Of a stretch of 38,979 nt of DNA, positions 22,450-30,538 are shown piece by piece. Made by a program: the position numbers and the translations under genes. Source of the DNA: Myxococcales bacterium (GTDB lineage: Bacteria; Myxococcota; Myxococcia; Myxococcales; Anaeromyxobacteraceae); assembly GCA_021806645.1 (NCBI GenBank), contig JAJZQX010000022.1:1-38979 (forward strand). Direction: 5' to 3'. How positions within the stretch are numbered: the first letter of the stretch is position 1; each line of letters begins with the position of its first letter. The notes under the pieces are model-generated. The model saw nothing but the letters and a program-made list of their open reading frames with translations. It did no database searches and was not told where the DNA came from.

Positions 22450-23661
22450 TCACTGCCGCAACCAGACCGGCGGCAGGAAGTGGCCGCCCGGCTCCTGGTA
22501 CCGGATCGACGCCAACCCGTCGGCGATGACCAGGTCGGGGCGGAGGTCGTCGTCCACGTCGGCCGCCACGATCGAGAGCGGCCCCTGGTAGCCGGTGTAG
22601 AGGGTGGGCGGGAGGAGCCGGCCCGGTGGGGCTGGTGCCGGCGCTTGCATGAAGACCGCCTCCGAGCCGGGCCACCCGGGGGGGCCGGCACTGGCCACCG
22701 CCACGTCGAGCCGGCCATCGCCATCGAGGTCGGCGACCGAGAGCGCCCGCGTGGCCCAGTCGAAGACGTCGTGGGCCACGACCGGGTCGAAGTCGCCGCC
22801 GCCAGCCAGCTGGGCCATGACGAGCAGTGAACCACTGGCGTCGGCCATGAGCAGGTCGGGGTGGCCGTCGCCGTCGAGGTCGGCGATCTCGACCGCCACC
22901 GGGTAGAGGCCGGCCGGGTAGGAGACGCCGGGGAGGAAGGAGCCGGGCGCCGGGTCGTGGAGCAGGACCACGACGCGACCGTCGGCGGTGGTGGCCACCA
23001 GGTCGATGCGGCCGGCGCCGGTCAGGTCGCCGGCCGCCACGGCCACCGGCGCGGCGCCGATGTCGAGGGTGACGGGCGAGGCGAAGGTGCCGGTGGCCGC
23101 CGGCGACGGCTGCTGGAAGAAGAGGAGCAGCTTGGTCCCGCTGCTGGCGCCCACGATCAGGTCGAGCCGGCCATCGCCGTCGAGGTCGGCGAGCCGGATC
23201 GCCGAGGGGCGCGCGGCGCCGGTGGACAGCAGCCCGGCGGTGCCGAAGGTGCCCGGCGGGCTCGCCAGCTGGAGGTGGACGCCCACCTCGTAGCTGGTGC
23301 CGGAAGCGGCGCCACAGGCCACGGCCACGTCGAGCCGGCCGTCGCCGTCCAGGTCGCCCAGGGCGAGCGCCTCGGGGTCGAGGCAGGTGGGGGTCCGGAT
23401 CGGGCCGTTGAAGGTGCCGGGGGAGACCCGCGACTGCAGCCGGACGGTCAGGTACCCGGGCAGGAAGGCGGACTGGTCGAAGACCGACGTGGCGCTCAGG
23501 ATGTCGGCGGAGAGGTCCCGATTGAGGTCGGCCACGGCCACCGCCTCGGTGGTCCACCCCTGGTACGGCGGTTCGGAGTAGGTGCAGCCGGTGAACGGCA
23601 GCAGGGCCGAGGCGGCGAGCGCGGCGACGACGACACGGGACCGGGAGGCGGGGTGATTCAT
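22450..23661 (-). CDS. FG-GAP/VCBS-repeat lipoprotein, predicted seven-bladed propeller
   Basis: A 403-residue exported protein. The signal peptide ends with a lipobox (LLPFTGC), so it is anchored to a membrane. Seven evenly spaced FG-GAP/VCBS motifs follow, each a calcium-binding loop of the D-x-D-x-D-x-x-x-D kind: DLNRDLSADI, DLDGDGRLDVAVA, DLDGDGRLDLIVG, DLTGAGRIDLVAT, DLDGDGHPDLLMA, DLDGDGRLDVAVA and DVDDDLRPDLVIA. Seven copies are what a closed integrin-alpha-like propeller needs. Two blades (first and last) and the fourth have partly lost the GD core. Start 23661 has GGAG seven bases upstream. No enzyme domain is present; adhesion or a surface structural role is a guess. Confidence 0.87.
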   Translation of the reverse strand: MNHPASRSRVVVAALAASALLPFTGCTYSEPPYQGWTTEAVAVADLNRDLSADILSATSVFDQSAFLPGYLTVRLQSRVSPGTFNGPIRTPTCLDPEALALGDLDGDGRLDVAVACGAASGTSYEVGVHLQLASPPGTFGTAGLLSTGAARPSAIRLADLDGDGRLDLIVGASSGTKLLLFFQQPSPAATGTFASPVTLDIGAAPVAVAAGDLTGAGRIDLVATTADGRVVVLLHDPAPGSFLPGVSYPAGLYPVAVEIADLDGDGHPDLLMADASGSLLVMAQLAGGGDFDPVVAHDVFDWATRALSVADLDGDGRLDVAVASAGPPGWPGSEAVFMQAPAPAPPGRLLPPTLYTGYQGPLSIVAADVDDDLRPDLVIADGLASIRYQEPGGHFLPPVWLRQ

Positions 23662-23777
23662 GGCGGGCTCCGTCGGGGGTGTTCTGGTTCGATCTAGGCC
23701 CGCCCGGCCGCCGATGCAAGGTGGGCGCGGGCCGCACCCGTCCCGGGCACGGCGCTCCGGACCAGCGTGGCGGAACG

Positions 23778-24599
23778 CTACGACCTGGCCGTCCGGCCCG
23801 GCCGCCGTCCCACCAGGTAGGCGAGCCACGCCCCCTGGTTGGCCGCGTGGCGGCGCGGGCGGTAGCGCGGCTCGACGCCGGGCGGCTCGACGTCCCACTG
23901 GACCTCGATCCGATCGAAGCCGGCCTCGGCCAGCAGGTCGTTCAGCTCTGGCAGCGACCAGAGCCGCCAGTCGTAGGTGAAGGCGCGCGTGAGGCGACGC
24001 CCGCCGGGCAGCTCGAAGTGGATGGCGCAGCGGACGCGGTGGGTGATCGGATCGCAGGCCTCGTGCTCCCAGACGTAGGTGACGCCAGCGCCGATGCGGC
24101 GCCGCTCGGTGACCGCCTGCTGCGACAGGTGGCCGCCGAAGAGGTCGAGCATGAACAGGCCGCCGGGGACCAGGGCGCGGCGCGCCGCCGCGAAGTAGGC
24201 CTTGAGCGCGGCCCGCTCCTGGAAGACCTGGTAGCTGAAGTTGAGCGCGAGGACGGCGTCGAACGGGCCGCGCGGGGCGTGGCGCACGTCGGCGCGGACC
24301 AGGCGCAGCCGCTTCGCCGCCGGACCGAGCGCGGGGAGCCGGTGGGTAATCGCCCAGCGGTGGACCGCGGGATCGAGGTCCACCGCCACCGCGGTCCGGT
24401 CGGGGCCGGTCTCGACCCAGCTGGCCGAGAGGAGCGCGGTGCCGCTGAAGTCCTCGCGCAGCCGGCGGGCCGGCTGGCCGGCGCGCCGGAGGAGGCGGGT
24501 TAGCAGCCCCAGCTCGGCGTGGGGCGACTGGACGGCCCGCTCGTAGAGGACGTGGCGGTCATGAGCCGGGAGCCGGCTCGGCTTGCGGGTCTGGGTCAT
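23778..24599 (-). CDS. Class I SAM-dependent methyltransferase
   Basis: A 273-residue soluble protein. Near the N-terminus, DRHVLYERAVQSPHAEL precedes a SAM-binding strand with LREDFSGTALLSASWV (a variant of the glycine loop), then TAVAVDLDPAVHRWA (acidic end of strand 2), LVRADVRH, FDAVLALNFSYQVF, and ALVPGGLFMLDLFGG. The C-terminal half contains YVWEHEACDPITHRVRC, TYDWRLWSLPELNDLLAEAGF and LVGRRPG. This matches uncharacterised methyltransferases common in Myxococcota and Actinobacteria. It lies 37 bp downstream of rfbD on the same strand, so it may be cotranscribed with the sugar genes; whether it acts on a sugar is unknown. Confidence 0.82.
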   Translation of the reverse strand: MTQTRKPSRLPAHDRHVLYERAVQSPHAELGLLTRLLRRAGQPARRLREDFSGTALLSASWVETGPDRTAVAVDLDPAVHRWAITHRLPALGPAAKRLRLVRADVRHAPRGPFDAVLALNFSYQVFQERAALKAYFAAARRALVPGGLFMLDLFGGHLSQQAVTERRRIGAGVTYVWEHEACDPITHRVRCAIHFELPGGRRLTRAFTYDWRLWSLPELNDLLAEAGFDRIEVQWDVEPPGVEPRYRPRRHAANQGAWLAYLVGRRPGRTARS

Positions 24600-24636
24600 G
24601 GAGCCTTCTGGCCCATCTGGCGAACCCCCTGCGCCA

Positions 24637-25536
24637 TCAGCGGCCGGCCCGGCTCATCCACTCCGCGTGGAAGCGGTCGAGCGCCACGTCGAGCGGGAGC
24701 GGGCGGTGGCGCAGCAGCGCGGTGGCCCGGTCCACCTTCAACCCGCCGCGCAGCGGCCGCGGCGCCGGGAGCTTCACCGAGGCGGTCTCGACCGGGATGA
24801 TCTCCCCGGAGAGGCCGAAGCGGCCGGCGACGCGCCGGGCGAAGGCCACCCGGTCGATGACCCCGGCGTCGCAGGTGTGGAGCACGCCCTGGTACCCGGT
24901 CTCGAGCAGCAGCTCGAGGCACATGGCGGCGCCGCTGGCGGCCAGGGTGGTGGAGACCAGCTGGTCGGAGAAGGCCTTGACCGGCTCGCCGCGCGTGAGC
25001 TTCTCCACCACCTGGGTGGCGAAGGTGGCCTTGGCCCCGGGCCGGCCGCTGTAGACCACCGCCACCCGGGCCACCGCCGAGCCGGGCGCGAGCAGCAGCG
25101 CCGCCTCCTCGCCGCAGCGCTTGCTCCGCGCGTAGGCGCCGCGCGGGTTGGGCACGTCGTCCTCGCCGTAGGGACCGGCCGCGCCGTCGAAGACGTAGTC
25201 GGTGGAGACCGCCACCAGCCGGGCCCCGAGCGCGGCGCAGGCACGGGCCGCCTGCTCGGTGCCACCCACGTTGGTGCGCCAGGCCATGGCCGGCTCGCGC
25301 TCGCAGCCGTCCACGTCGGTGGCCGCGCCGGCGTGGAGCACCGCCTCCGGCCGGAAGGCCAGCAGCGCCGCCTCCAGCGAGTGGCCGTCGGCGAGGTCGG
25401 CCGACGCCCACTGGTAACGGCCCGGCGGCAGGCGGCAGGGACCGCGGCCGATGGCCAGGACCTGGTGCGCCCCGGCGGCCTGCGCCACCGCCTCCCCCCC
25501 CAGCAGCCCGTTGGCGCCGGTGATCGCGACTCTCAT
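24637..25536 (-). CDS. rfbD: dTDP-4-dehydrorhamnose reductase family protein (RmlD/RfbD-like)
   Basis: A 299-residue NAD(P)-dependent reductase that makes the last step of dTDP-L-rhamnose synthesis in characterised relatives. It has the Rossmann start MRVAITGANGLLGG, LHAGAATDVDGCERE, the STDYVFDG motif at 111-118 typical of RmlD, YGEDDVPNPRGAYARSK with the catalytic Tyr135-xxx-Lys139, and a C-terminal PRPLRGGLKVDRA. It follows rfbB by seven bases, so the two are certainly cotranscribed. The other two pathway genes (thymidylyltransferase and epimerase) are not in this window, so the product could be dTDP-rhamnose or another 6-deoxy sugar; RmlD-like proteins are also occasionally methionine adenosyltransferase regulators. 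Confidence 0.82.
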   Translation of the reverse strand: MRVAITGANGLLGGEAVAQAAGAHQVLAIGRGPCRLPPGRYQWASADLADGHSLEAALLAFRPEAVLHAGAATDVDGCEREPAMAWRTNVGGTEQAARACAALGARLVAVSTDYVFDGAAGPYGEDDVPNPRGAYARSKRCGEEAALLLAPGSAVARVAVVYSGRPGAKATFATQVVEKLTRGEPVKAFSDQLVSTTLAASGAAMCLELLLETGYQGVLHTCDAGVIDRVAFARRVAGRFGLSGEIIPVETASVKLPAPRPLRGGLKVDRATALLRHRPLPLDVALDRFHAEWMSRAGR

Positions 25537-25543
25537 CGGGGGC

Positions 25544-26557
25544 TCAGGACTTCGTCCCGTACTGCTGGGCGTAGTACTTCAGGTACTCGCCGGAGATGAT
25601 CCGCTCCCACCAGGCGCGGTTGGCCTGGTACCAGCGGACCGTCTCGGCCAGGGCCCGCTCGAACTGGTGGCGCGGCGCCCAGCCCAGCTCCCGGGTCGCC
25701 TTGGCGGCGTCGATGGCGTAGCGCCGGTCGTGGCCGAGCCGATCGGTGACGTACTTGATGAGCGACTCGGGCTTGCCGGTGAGCGTCAGCACCAGCTTGA
25801 CGATGTCGATGTTGTGCCGCTCGCTGGCGGCGCCGAAGTTGTAGACCTGCCCGGGCACGCCGCGCTCCAGCGCCGCGAGCAGGCCGCGGGCGTGGTCCTC
25901 GACGTGGATCCAGTCGCGCACGTTCAGGCCGTCGCCGTAGACCGGCAGCGGCAGGTCGCGCACGGCGTTGGCGATCATGAGCGGGATGAGCTTCTCGGGG
26001 AACTGCCACGGTCCGTAGTTGTTGGAGCAGCGGGTCACCACCACCGGCAGCTTGAAGGTGTGGGCGTAGGCCAGCGCCAGCAGGTCGGAGGAGGCCTTGG
26101 AGGCCGAGTAGGGCGAGGACGGGTCGAGCGGCGTCAGCTCGGTGAAGAGGCCGGTGGGGCCGAGCGAGCCGTAGACCTCGTCGGTGGAGACGTGGAGGAA
26201 GCGCTGCACGCCGAACTCGCGGGCCGCTTCCAGCAACACCTGGGTGCCGCGCACGTTGGTCTCGATGAAGACGGAGGGGGACAGGATGGAGCGGTCGACG
26301 TGGCTCTCGGCGGCGAGGTGCATCACCGCCTCGATCTTCTCGGTGCGGAAGAGGTCGGCGATCAGCTCCCCGTTGCAGATGTCCCCGCGGACGAACCGGT
26401 GGCGCGGGTTGCCGGCCAGGTCGGCCAGGTTCTCGGCGTTGCCGGCGTAGGTGAGCTTGTCGAGGTTGACGATCCGCCACTCGGGCCGCTCGGCGAGGAG
26501 GAGCCGGACCAGGTTGGAGCCGATGAAGCCGCAGCCGCCGGTGAGAAGGACGTTCAT
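25544..26557 (-). CDS. rfbB: dTDP-glucose 4,6-dehydratase
   Basis: A 337-residue NAD-dependent enzyme that converts dTDP-glucose to dTDP-4-keto-6-deoxyglucose. The Rossmann loop is LLTGGCGFIGSNL at residues 4-16. NLDKLTYAGNAENL and HLAAESHVDRSI are diagnostic of RfbB; VSTDEVYGSLG gives Thr125, Asp126 and Glu127, and YSASK gives Tyr150 and Lys154. Later SNNYGPWQFPEKLIPLMI and GLNVRDWIHVEDHA complete the family. ATG 26557 is the start (AGGAA upstream); an in-frame ATG at 26668 would add a 37-residue tail with no homology. It is the first gene of the rfbB-rfbD unit feeding deoxysugars into surface polysaccharide or glycans. Confidence 0.95.
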   Translation of the reverse strand: MNVLLTGGCGFIGSNLVRLLLAERPEWRIVNLDKLTYAGNAENLADLAGNPRHRFVRGDICNGELIADLFRTEKIEAVMHLAAESHVDRSILSPSVFIETNVRGTQVLLEAAREFGVQRFLHVSTDEVYGSLGPTGLFTELTPLDPSSPYSASKASSDLLALAYAHTFKLPVVVTRCSNNYGPWQFPEKLIPLMIANAVRDLPLPVYGDGLNVRDWIHVEDHARGLLAALERGVPGQVYNFGAASERHNIDIVKLVLTLTGKPESLIKYVTDRLGHDRRYAIDAAKATRELGWAPRHQFERALAETVRWYQANRAWWERIISGEYLKYYAQQYGTKS

Positions 26558-26823
26558 GGTCGGTTCCTGGCCGCGGCCGGAGGGCCGCGAGACGGGGGGT
26601 GCAGTCTCCACGAAAGGGGGCGTGCCGCCAAGGGCCGAGGCGAGCCGGCCGGGGTCGGCCGCGCTCACCGCCGGACCAGCCGGCGCACCACCTCGACCTC
26701 TCGCGTGGCGGCCGGACGACTCGATCCCCGCCCTTCAAAGCCCTGCGGTATGGTGCGTGCTTGATGCTGGTCCGGGAGAGGCCCATCCATGCGCCCACCC
26801 GTCGCTGACGGAGATGAAGAACC

Positions 26824-26997
26824 ATGAAGAAACTGCTGAGCTTGCTCGTCGCGGTCGGCCTTCTCGCCACCTCTGGATGCATCGCCAGGGTCTATGGACC
26901 CGTGGTGCCTGTTCGTCGCGGGGAGATGCGGCAACATGACAATGGCAGGCACGAGGGGCGGGAGCGGGAGCACGAACGCGAGAGGCACGACGACTAG
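26824..26997 (+). CDS. Small lipoprotein with a charged His/Arg/Glu/Asp tail
   Basis: A 57-residue product not matched to a known family. The signal peptide MKKLLSLLVAVGLLATSGC ends in a lipobox (ATSGC, Cys19), so a mature lipoprotein of 39 residues is predicted. Its tail from residue 35 is almost only charged: M-R-Q-H-D-N-G-R-H-E-G-R-E-R-E-H-E-R-E-R-H-D-D, with five histidines. The start is supported by the signal peptide and by GGAG ten bases upstream. The charge-alternating tail recalls the Asp/Arg block in the convergent M19-like gene, whose stop lies 50 bp away. Metal binding or peptidoglycan/phosphate contact are possible but speculative. Confidence 0.65.
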   Translation: MKKLLSLLVAVGLLATSGCIARVYGPVVPVRRGEMRQHDNGRHEGREREHERERHDD

Positions 26998-27047
26998 CGC
27001 GCCGGCCCTCGCCAGGGGGCCCGCACCGCGACCGTCTCGTCGGTGGC

Positions 27048-30000
27048 TCAGTCCCTGGTGACCGTCACCGTGGTGGTCGCCCGGCTCGCGTTGCTGGCCC
27101 GGTCCACGCACTCCACCTCGATGGTGTAGACGCGCCGCTCCCGGTCGTGGTCCTCGTGCTCGCCACGGTCGTCGTCGCAGTCGCCGTCGCCGTCGTCGTC
27201 GCGGTCGTCGTCGCGGTCGCGGTCGCCGTCGCGGTCGCGGTCGTCGTCGCTCCCACCTTCACGCTCCAGGTCCTCGCGCTGGTGGGTGACCTCGGCGCGC
27301 AGGTCGACGGTGAGCGGTCCGGTGATGACCCAGTCGGTCCGGCCGGGCCGGCGAGGTGGCTGGCTGCTGGTGACCGAGACGATGCGGCAAACGGGCGGCG
27401 CGGTGTCGCAGCCGTCGCGCGCCTCCACGCTCACCGTCACCGTCCGCAGCTTGTGACCCTCCGCCTCGAGCCGCGCGGGGCACGCCCGCACCCGCGAGAT
27501 GGCCGGTGGCGTGGTGTCGCGCACCAGCAGGTCGAAGCCGCAGGTGGCGCCGTTGCCGGAGGGGTCATGGCCAGCGCAGGTCACGGCCGTCGGCCCCGGC
27601 GGCAGGCCGGCTCCCGAGGCGACCGAGCAGCCATCCATGGTCACCGCGCCGCAGCTGTCGGTGGCCGTGGCTCCCGCGAAGGTCACGGGCGTGAGGGCGC
27701 CGGCGCACTCGACCACCTGCGGCGGCGGGCAGGTGAGCAGCGGCGGCGTCACGTCCCTCACCGTCACCGTCCCGGTGCAGGAGATGGGCGGCTCGCAGGC
27801 GTCCACGGAGGTCGCGGTGAGCGACACCGCCGTCGCGCCGAGGCCGTAGGGGCCCGGCGGCGACTGGACGATGGTGACGGTCGGATCGGCCTGCAGCACG
27901 CCGCTCGCCACCGAGGCGCCGGCGTGGCAGCTCGCGTCCGCGTCCACCACCCGGTCCACGCAGCGGTTCCGGGTCTCGCCGCCGCCGGTCCCCTCGACCC
28001 GCTCCCAGAGCTCCACGTAGGCCTCGGCGGAGCGGTAGATCGAGTCGAGGTAGGGCGCGGGGAGGCCGAGCCGGGTCAGGTCGGCGACCAGGTCGGGCAG
28101 GAGGCCGACATGGGCGAGCCCGTCAACGTTGAAGTCGAAGGTCTTCTGGCCGGTGACCTGCCGGTCGAAGGTGCCGAAGCCGGGTAGCGTGAACGGGTAG
28201 GCGAGCCGGTCGCTGGCGACCACCTGGGCCTGGCGCTCGGCGCCGTCGCCGCCGCAGGCGTCGCTCCCGAAGCGCGGACCGAGGTGGCCGGCGATGCCGT
28301 TGAAGTCGCTGCCGAAGGGGACGGCGCCGCCCATCTGGTCCACCGCGTACTGGTAGGCCTGGGCGAAGGACTTGCTCGAATGGCGGCAGTCGTCGGCGAT
28401 GGCGCCGTAGGGGACGGTGAACCGCCGCCCCTTGAGGTCGGTGTCCTGGACGTCGTCCTTGAGCATGGCGCCCATCAGGCCGCCGCCGGCGCGGAGCGAG
28501 GCGAGCTGCGCGCCGGTCCGCATCCGCTCGTGGCGGCCGGCGTTGCCGGCGAAGGTGGCCTGGTGCAGGTCGAACGACTGGACGTGGCTCGCCACCAGCG
28601 GGTAGGCCAGCGGCGAGGCCAGGGCGAAGGTGTCGGCGACCGAGCGGCGCGACATGTGGTCGATGTCGATCATCATCCGGTTCTGCATGAGCCCGGTGAC
28701 CAGCACCTGGCCGAGCGGGGTGAGGCCCCGCGTGTTGCAGCTGGCCTGGCCGCCGCCGAGGCCGCTCGGGTAGGCGGGCGGGTAGCTCGGGAAGACCACG
28801 CCCTTGAGCAGGCTGGCCACCACGGTCAGGGCCGTCTCGCCCACGGTGTCGAGCCAGAAGCCGTAGCCCTCGGGGGCGCAGTTCTCGGTCTCCCACCAGG
28901 CCTGCTCGCCGGCCGCGTTGCCGACGTTGATGGCGTCCTGCCAGGTGGCGGTGCCGCCGAAGGCGTTGTCGAAGTTGTGGATTGGGAAGACGTGGCGCAC
29001 GCCCAGGGCGCGGTAGCGGGCCAGGCCGTCGGTCACCGACTGGGCCGTGCAGGTCCCGTTCTTCTTGCAGCCGAAGAGGTTGTCGACCTCGATGCCGAGC
29101 ACCACCGCGAGCTTGCCGGCGCGGATGGCCCGACGGGCCTCGGCCGGGGTCTCTACGATGCGGAACCAGCCCAGCCCGGCGCCCCCGCCCTGTCCGTCGA
29201 TGAAGGCCTCGAAGCGGCGCGCCTCGGCCAGCTGCAGGTCGATGCCGGCCATCGAGTCGGCGCAGTCGACGCTCCGCTGGTGGTTGGAGAGGCGGCACAT
29301 GGCCTCGTTCTGCACCGCCAGCATCACCGTGAGGCGCAGGCCGCCGCGCCAGGCCCGCTCCAGCCACCTGTAGTAGGCCTGCTGGTGCGTGGTGGAGGTC
29401 CACTTCGGCCAGCCGTTGAAGAGCGGCGCGCCGAGGTTGGAGCCGGAGCCGTCCTTGGTCCCGGCGCCGGCCGAGTCTGCGAACAGGTCGTGGTTCCCGT
29501 GCCAGAGGGTGGGCCCGCAGCCCGGCAGGAAGCTCGGGCAGAGGTAGGGGATGGCGCTGGTCAAGGGCGGCGAGTTGCCCCGGTTGTCGACCAGGTCGGC
29601 GTAGCTCCCGAAGTCGTTCTGGAGCGCGGCGTTGATGCCGCCGGCCGGGTCGTAGGCGGCCCCCGCCAGCACGCCGCCGCCGTGGGCCAGGTCGCCGAAG
29701 AGGTGGAGGTGGATGTCGGCGTACCCGCGCATCGAGCAGGTCGCCGTCTCGACGGCGACCTGGCCGGGATCCGGCTCGGCGATCGACTCCATCACCGAGC
29801 ACATCCCCGACGAGCGGTCGCCGAGGGCCGGGCAGGAGCAGTCGCCGCTGCATCCCGGGATCTCGACGAGGCCGGAGTCGCAGGGGGCGAACGGCCGCTC
29901 CAGGGCGCAGCAGGCCCGCTGCCCCTTGCCACCGCAGCCCGTGGCCACCGCACAGGTCCCGCTCGAGCTGGCGAGCCCGCCCGCGCAGAGACAGTTGCCG

Positions 30001-30410
30001 CTGCAGGTGGGCACCTGGACCAGGCCCGCGTCGCAGGCGGTGTCGGGCTTCCGCTCCAGCATGCAACAGGCCCGCTGCCCGGCGCCGCCGCAGGGGGTGA
30101 TGGACCGGCAACTGGTGATGGCGGAAGCGCCCAGGATGCCGGGGCAGAGGCAGTTGCCGGTGCAGCCCAGCACCTCGACCAGCCCCGGGTCACAGGGGGT
30201 GTTGGGCTCGCGCTCCAGCAAGCAGCAGGCGCGCTGGCCATCGGCGCCACAGGGCGCGATCACCGCGGCCGCCGTGGCCATGGACTGGCTCGCCCCGCCA
30301 CCTCCACTCCCCACGCCACATGCGGCGAGCAGGCTGGCGACCGAGATCGCCACAACGGGCAGGACGGACGCTTCGCCTCGCACCCTCGACGAGCCCGAAC
30401 GGTCGGTCAT
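27048..30410 (-). CDS. Multidomain lipoprotein with an M19 (renal dipeptidase-like) domain, cysteine modules and HYR-like domains
   Basis: A 1120-residue exported protein. It has a signal peptide and lipobox (ASLLAAC, Cys31). Residues 53-205 hold three near-identical cysteine modules, each C-G-x-x-G-Q-R-A-C-C-x-L-E-R...C-D-x-G-L-V-x-V/I-x-x-C-x-G-x-C. An amidohydrolase of M19 type covers about 228-800: HLH (His234, His236), GIEVDNLFG (Glu), LVASHVQSFD (His), AGRHERMRTG (Arg) and GSDFNGIAGH (Asp), the metal and substrate residues of dipeptidases. C-terminal HYR-like repeats begin near 870 (VTIVQSPPGPYGLGATAV; DVTPPLLTCPPPQVVECAG; DTTPPAIS). The last one is split by an Asp/Arg block at about 1052-1091. 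ATG 30410 gives the signal peptide; an upstream ATG at 30458 would spoil it. Substrate unknown. Confidence 0.85.
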   Translation of the reverse strand: MTDRSGSSRVRGEASVLPVVAISVASLLAACGVGSGGGGASQSMATAAAVIAPCGADGQRACCLLEREPNTPCDPGLVEVLGCTGNCLCPGILGASAITSCRSITPCGGAGQRACCMLERKPDTACDAGLVQVPTCSGNCLCAGGLASSSGTCAVATGCGGKGQRACCALERPFAPCDSGLVEIPGCSGDCSCPALGDRSSGMCSVMESIAEPDPGQVAVETATCSMRGYADIHLHLFGDLAHGGGVLAGAAYDPAGGINAALQNDFGSYADLVDNRGNSPPLTSAIPYLCPSFLPGCGPTLWHGNHDLFADSAGAGTKDGSGSNLGAPLFNGWPKWTSTTHQQAYYRWLERAWRGGLRLTVMLAVQNEAMCRLSNHQRSVDCADSMAGIDLQLAEARRFEAFIDGQGGGAGLGWFRIVETPAEARRAIRAGKLAVVLGIEVDNLFGCKKNGTCTAQSVTDGLARYRALGVRHVFPIHNFDNAFGGTATWQDAINVGNAAGEQAWWETENCAPEGYGFWLDTVGETALTVVASLLKGVVFPSYPPAYPSGLGGGQASCNTRGLTPLGQVLVTGLMQNRMMIDIDHMSRRSVADTFALASPLAYPLVASHVQSFDLHQATFAGNAGRHERMRTGAQLASLRAGGGLMGAMLKDDVQDTDLKGRRFTVPYGAIADDCRHSSKSFAQAYQYAVDQMGGAVPFGSDFNGIAGHLGPRFGSDACGGDGAERQAQVVASDRLAYPFTLPGFGTFDRQVTGQKTFDFNVDGLAHVGLLPDLVADLTRLGLPAPYLDSIYRSAEAYVELWERVEGTGGGETRNRCVDRVVDADASCHAGASVASGVLQADPTVTIVQSPPGPYGLGATAVSLTATSVDACEPPISCTGTVTVRDVTPPLLTCPPPQVVECAGALTPVTFAGATATDSCGAVTMDGCSVASGAGLPPGPTAVTCAGHDPSGNGATCGFDLLVRDTTPPAISRVRACPARLEAEGHKLRTVTVSVEARDGCDTAPPVCRIVSVTSSQPPRRPGRTDWVITGPLTVDLRAEVTHQREDLEREGGSDDDRDRDGDRDRDDDRDDDGDGDCDDDRGEHEDHDRERRVYTIEVECVDRASNASRATTTVTVTRD
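27139..27257. repeat. Imperfect GTC/GCG-rich trinucleotide repeat encoding an Asp/Arg block
   Basis: The plus strand reads as irregular runs of GTCGTCGCG- and GTCGCC-type triplets, and the coding minus strand as GAC/CGC/GAT triplets, giving alternating D-R-D-R-D-D-D residues inside the last HYR-like domain of the M19-type lipoprotein. It is in frame and multiple of three, so slippage would change the repeat count without breaking the gene. Confidence 0.8.
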
Positions 30411-30538
30411 GCGCCGAACCCTAGGCAGACCGATCGTGAACCGGCGACAAAAACGCACACACCCCTGAAGGAGTCACCACTTCTTCGCAGGGCGAGGCCG
30501 GGACGAACGATGCGGGAGATCTGGCGCGGGGAAGGTCG

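Noticed and set aside
22450-23661. Repeated DNA blocks around the GCCGTCGAGGTCGGC motif
   Set aside because: They are the codons of the seven DLDGDG loops, explained by the propeller protein.
27139-27257. CRISPR-like repeats
   Set aside because: The repeats are short in-frame triplets inside a coding gene, without spacers or equal repeat units.
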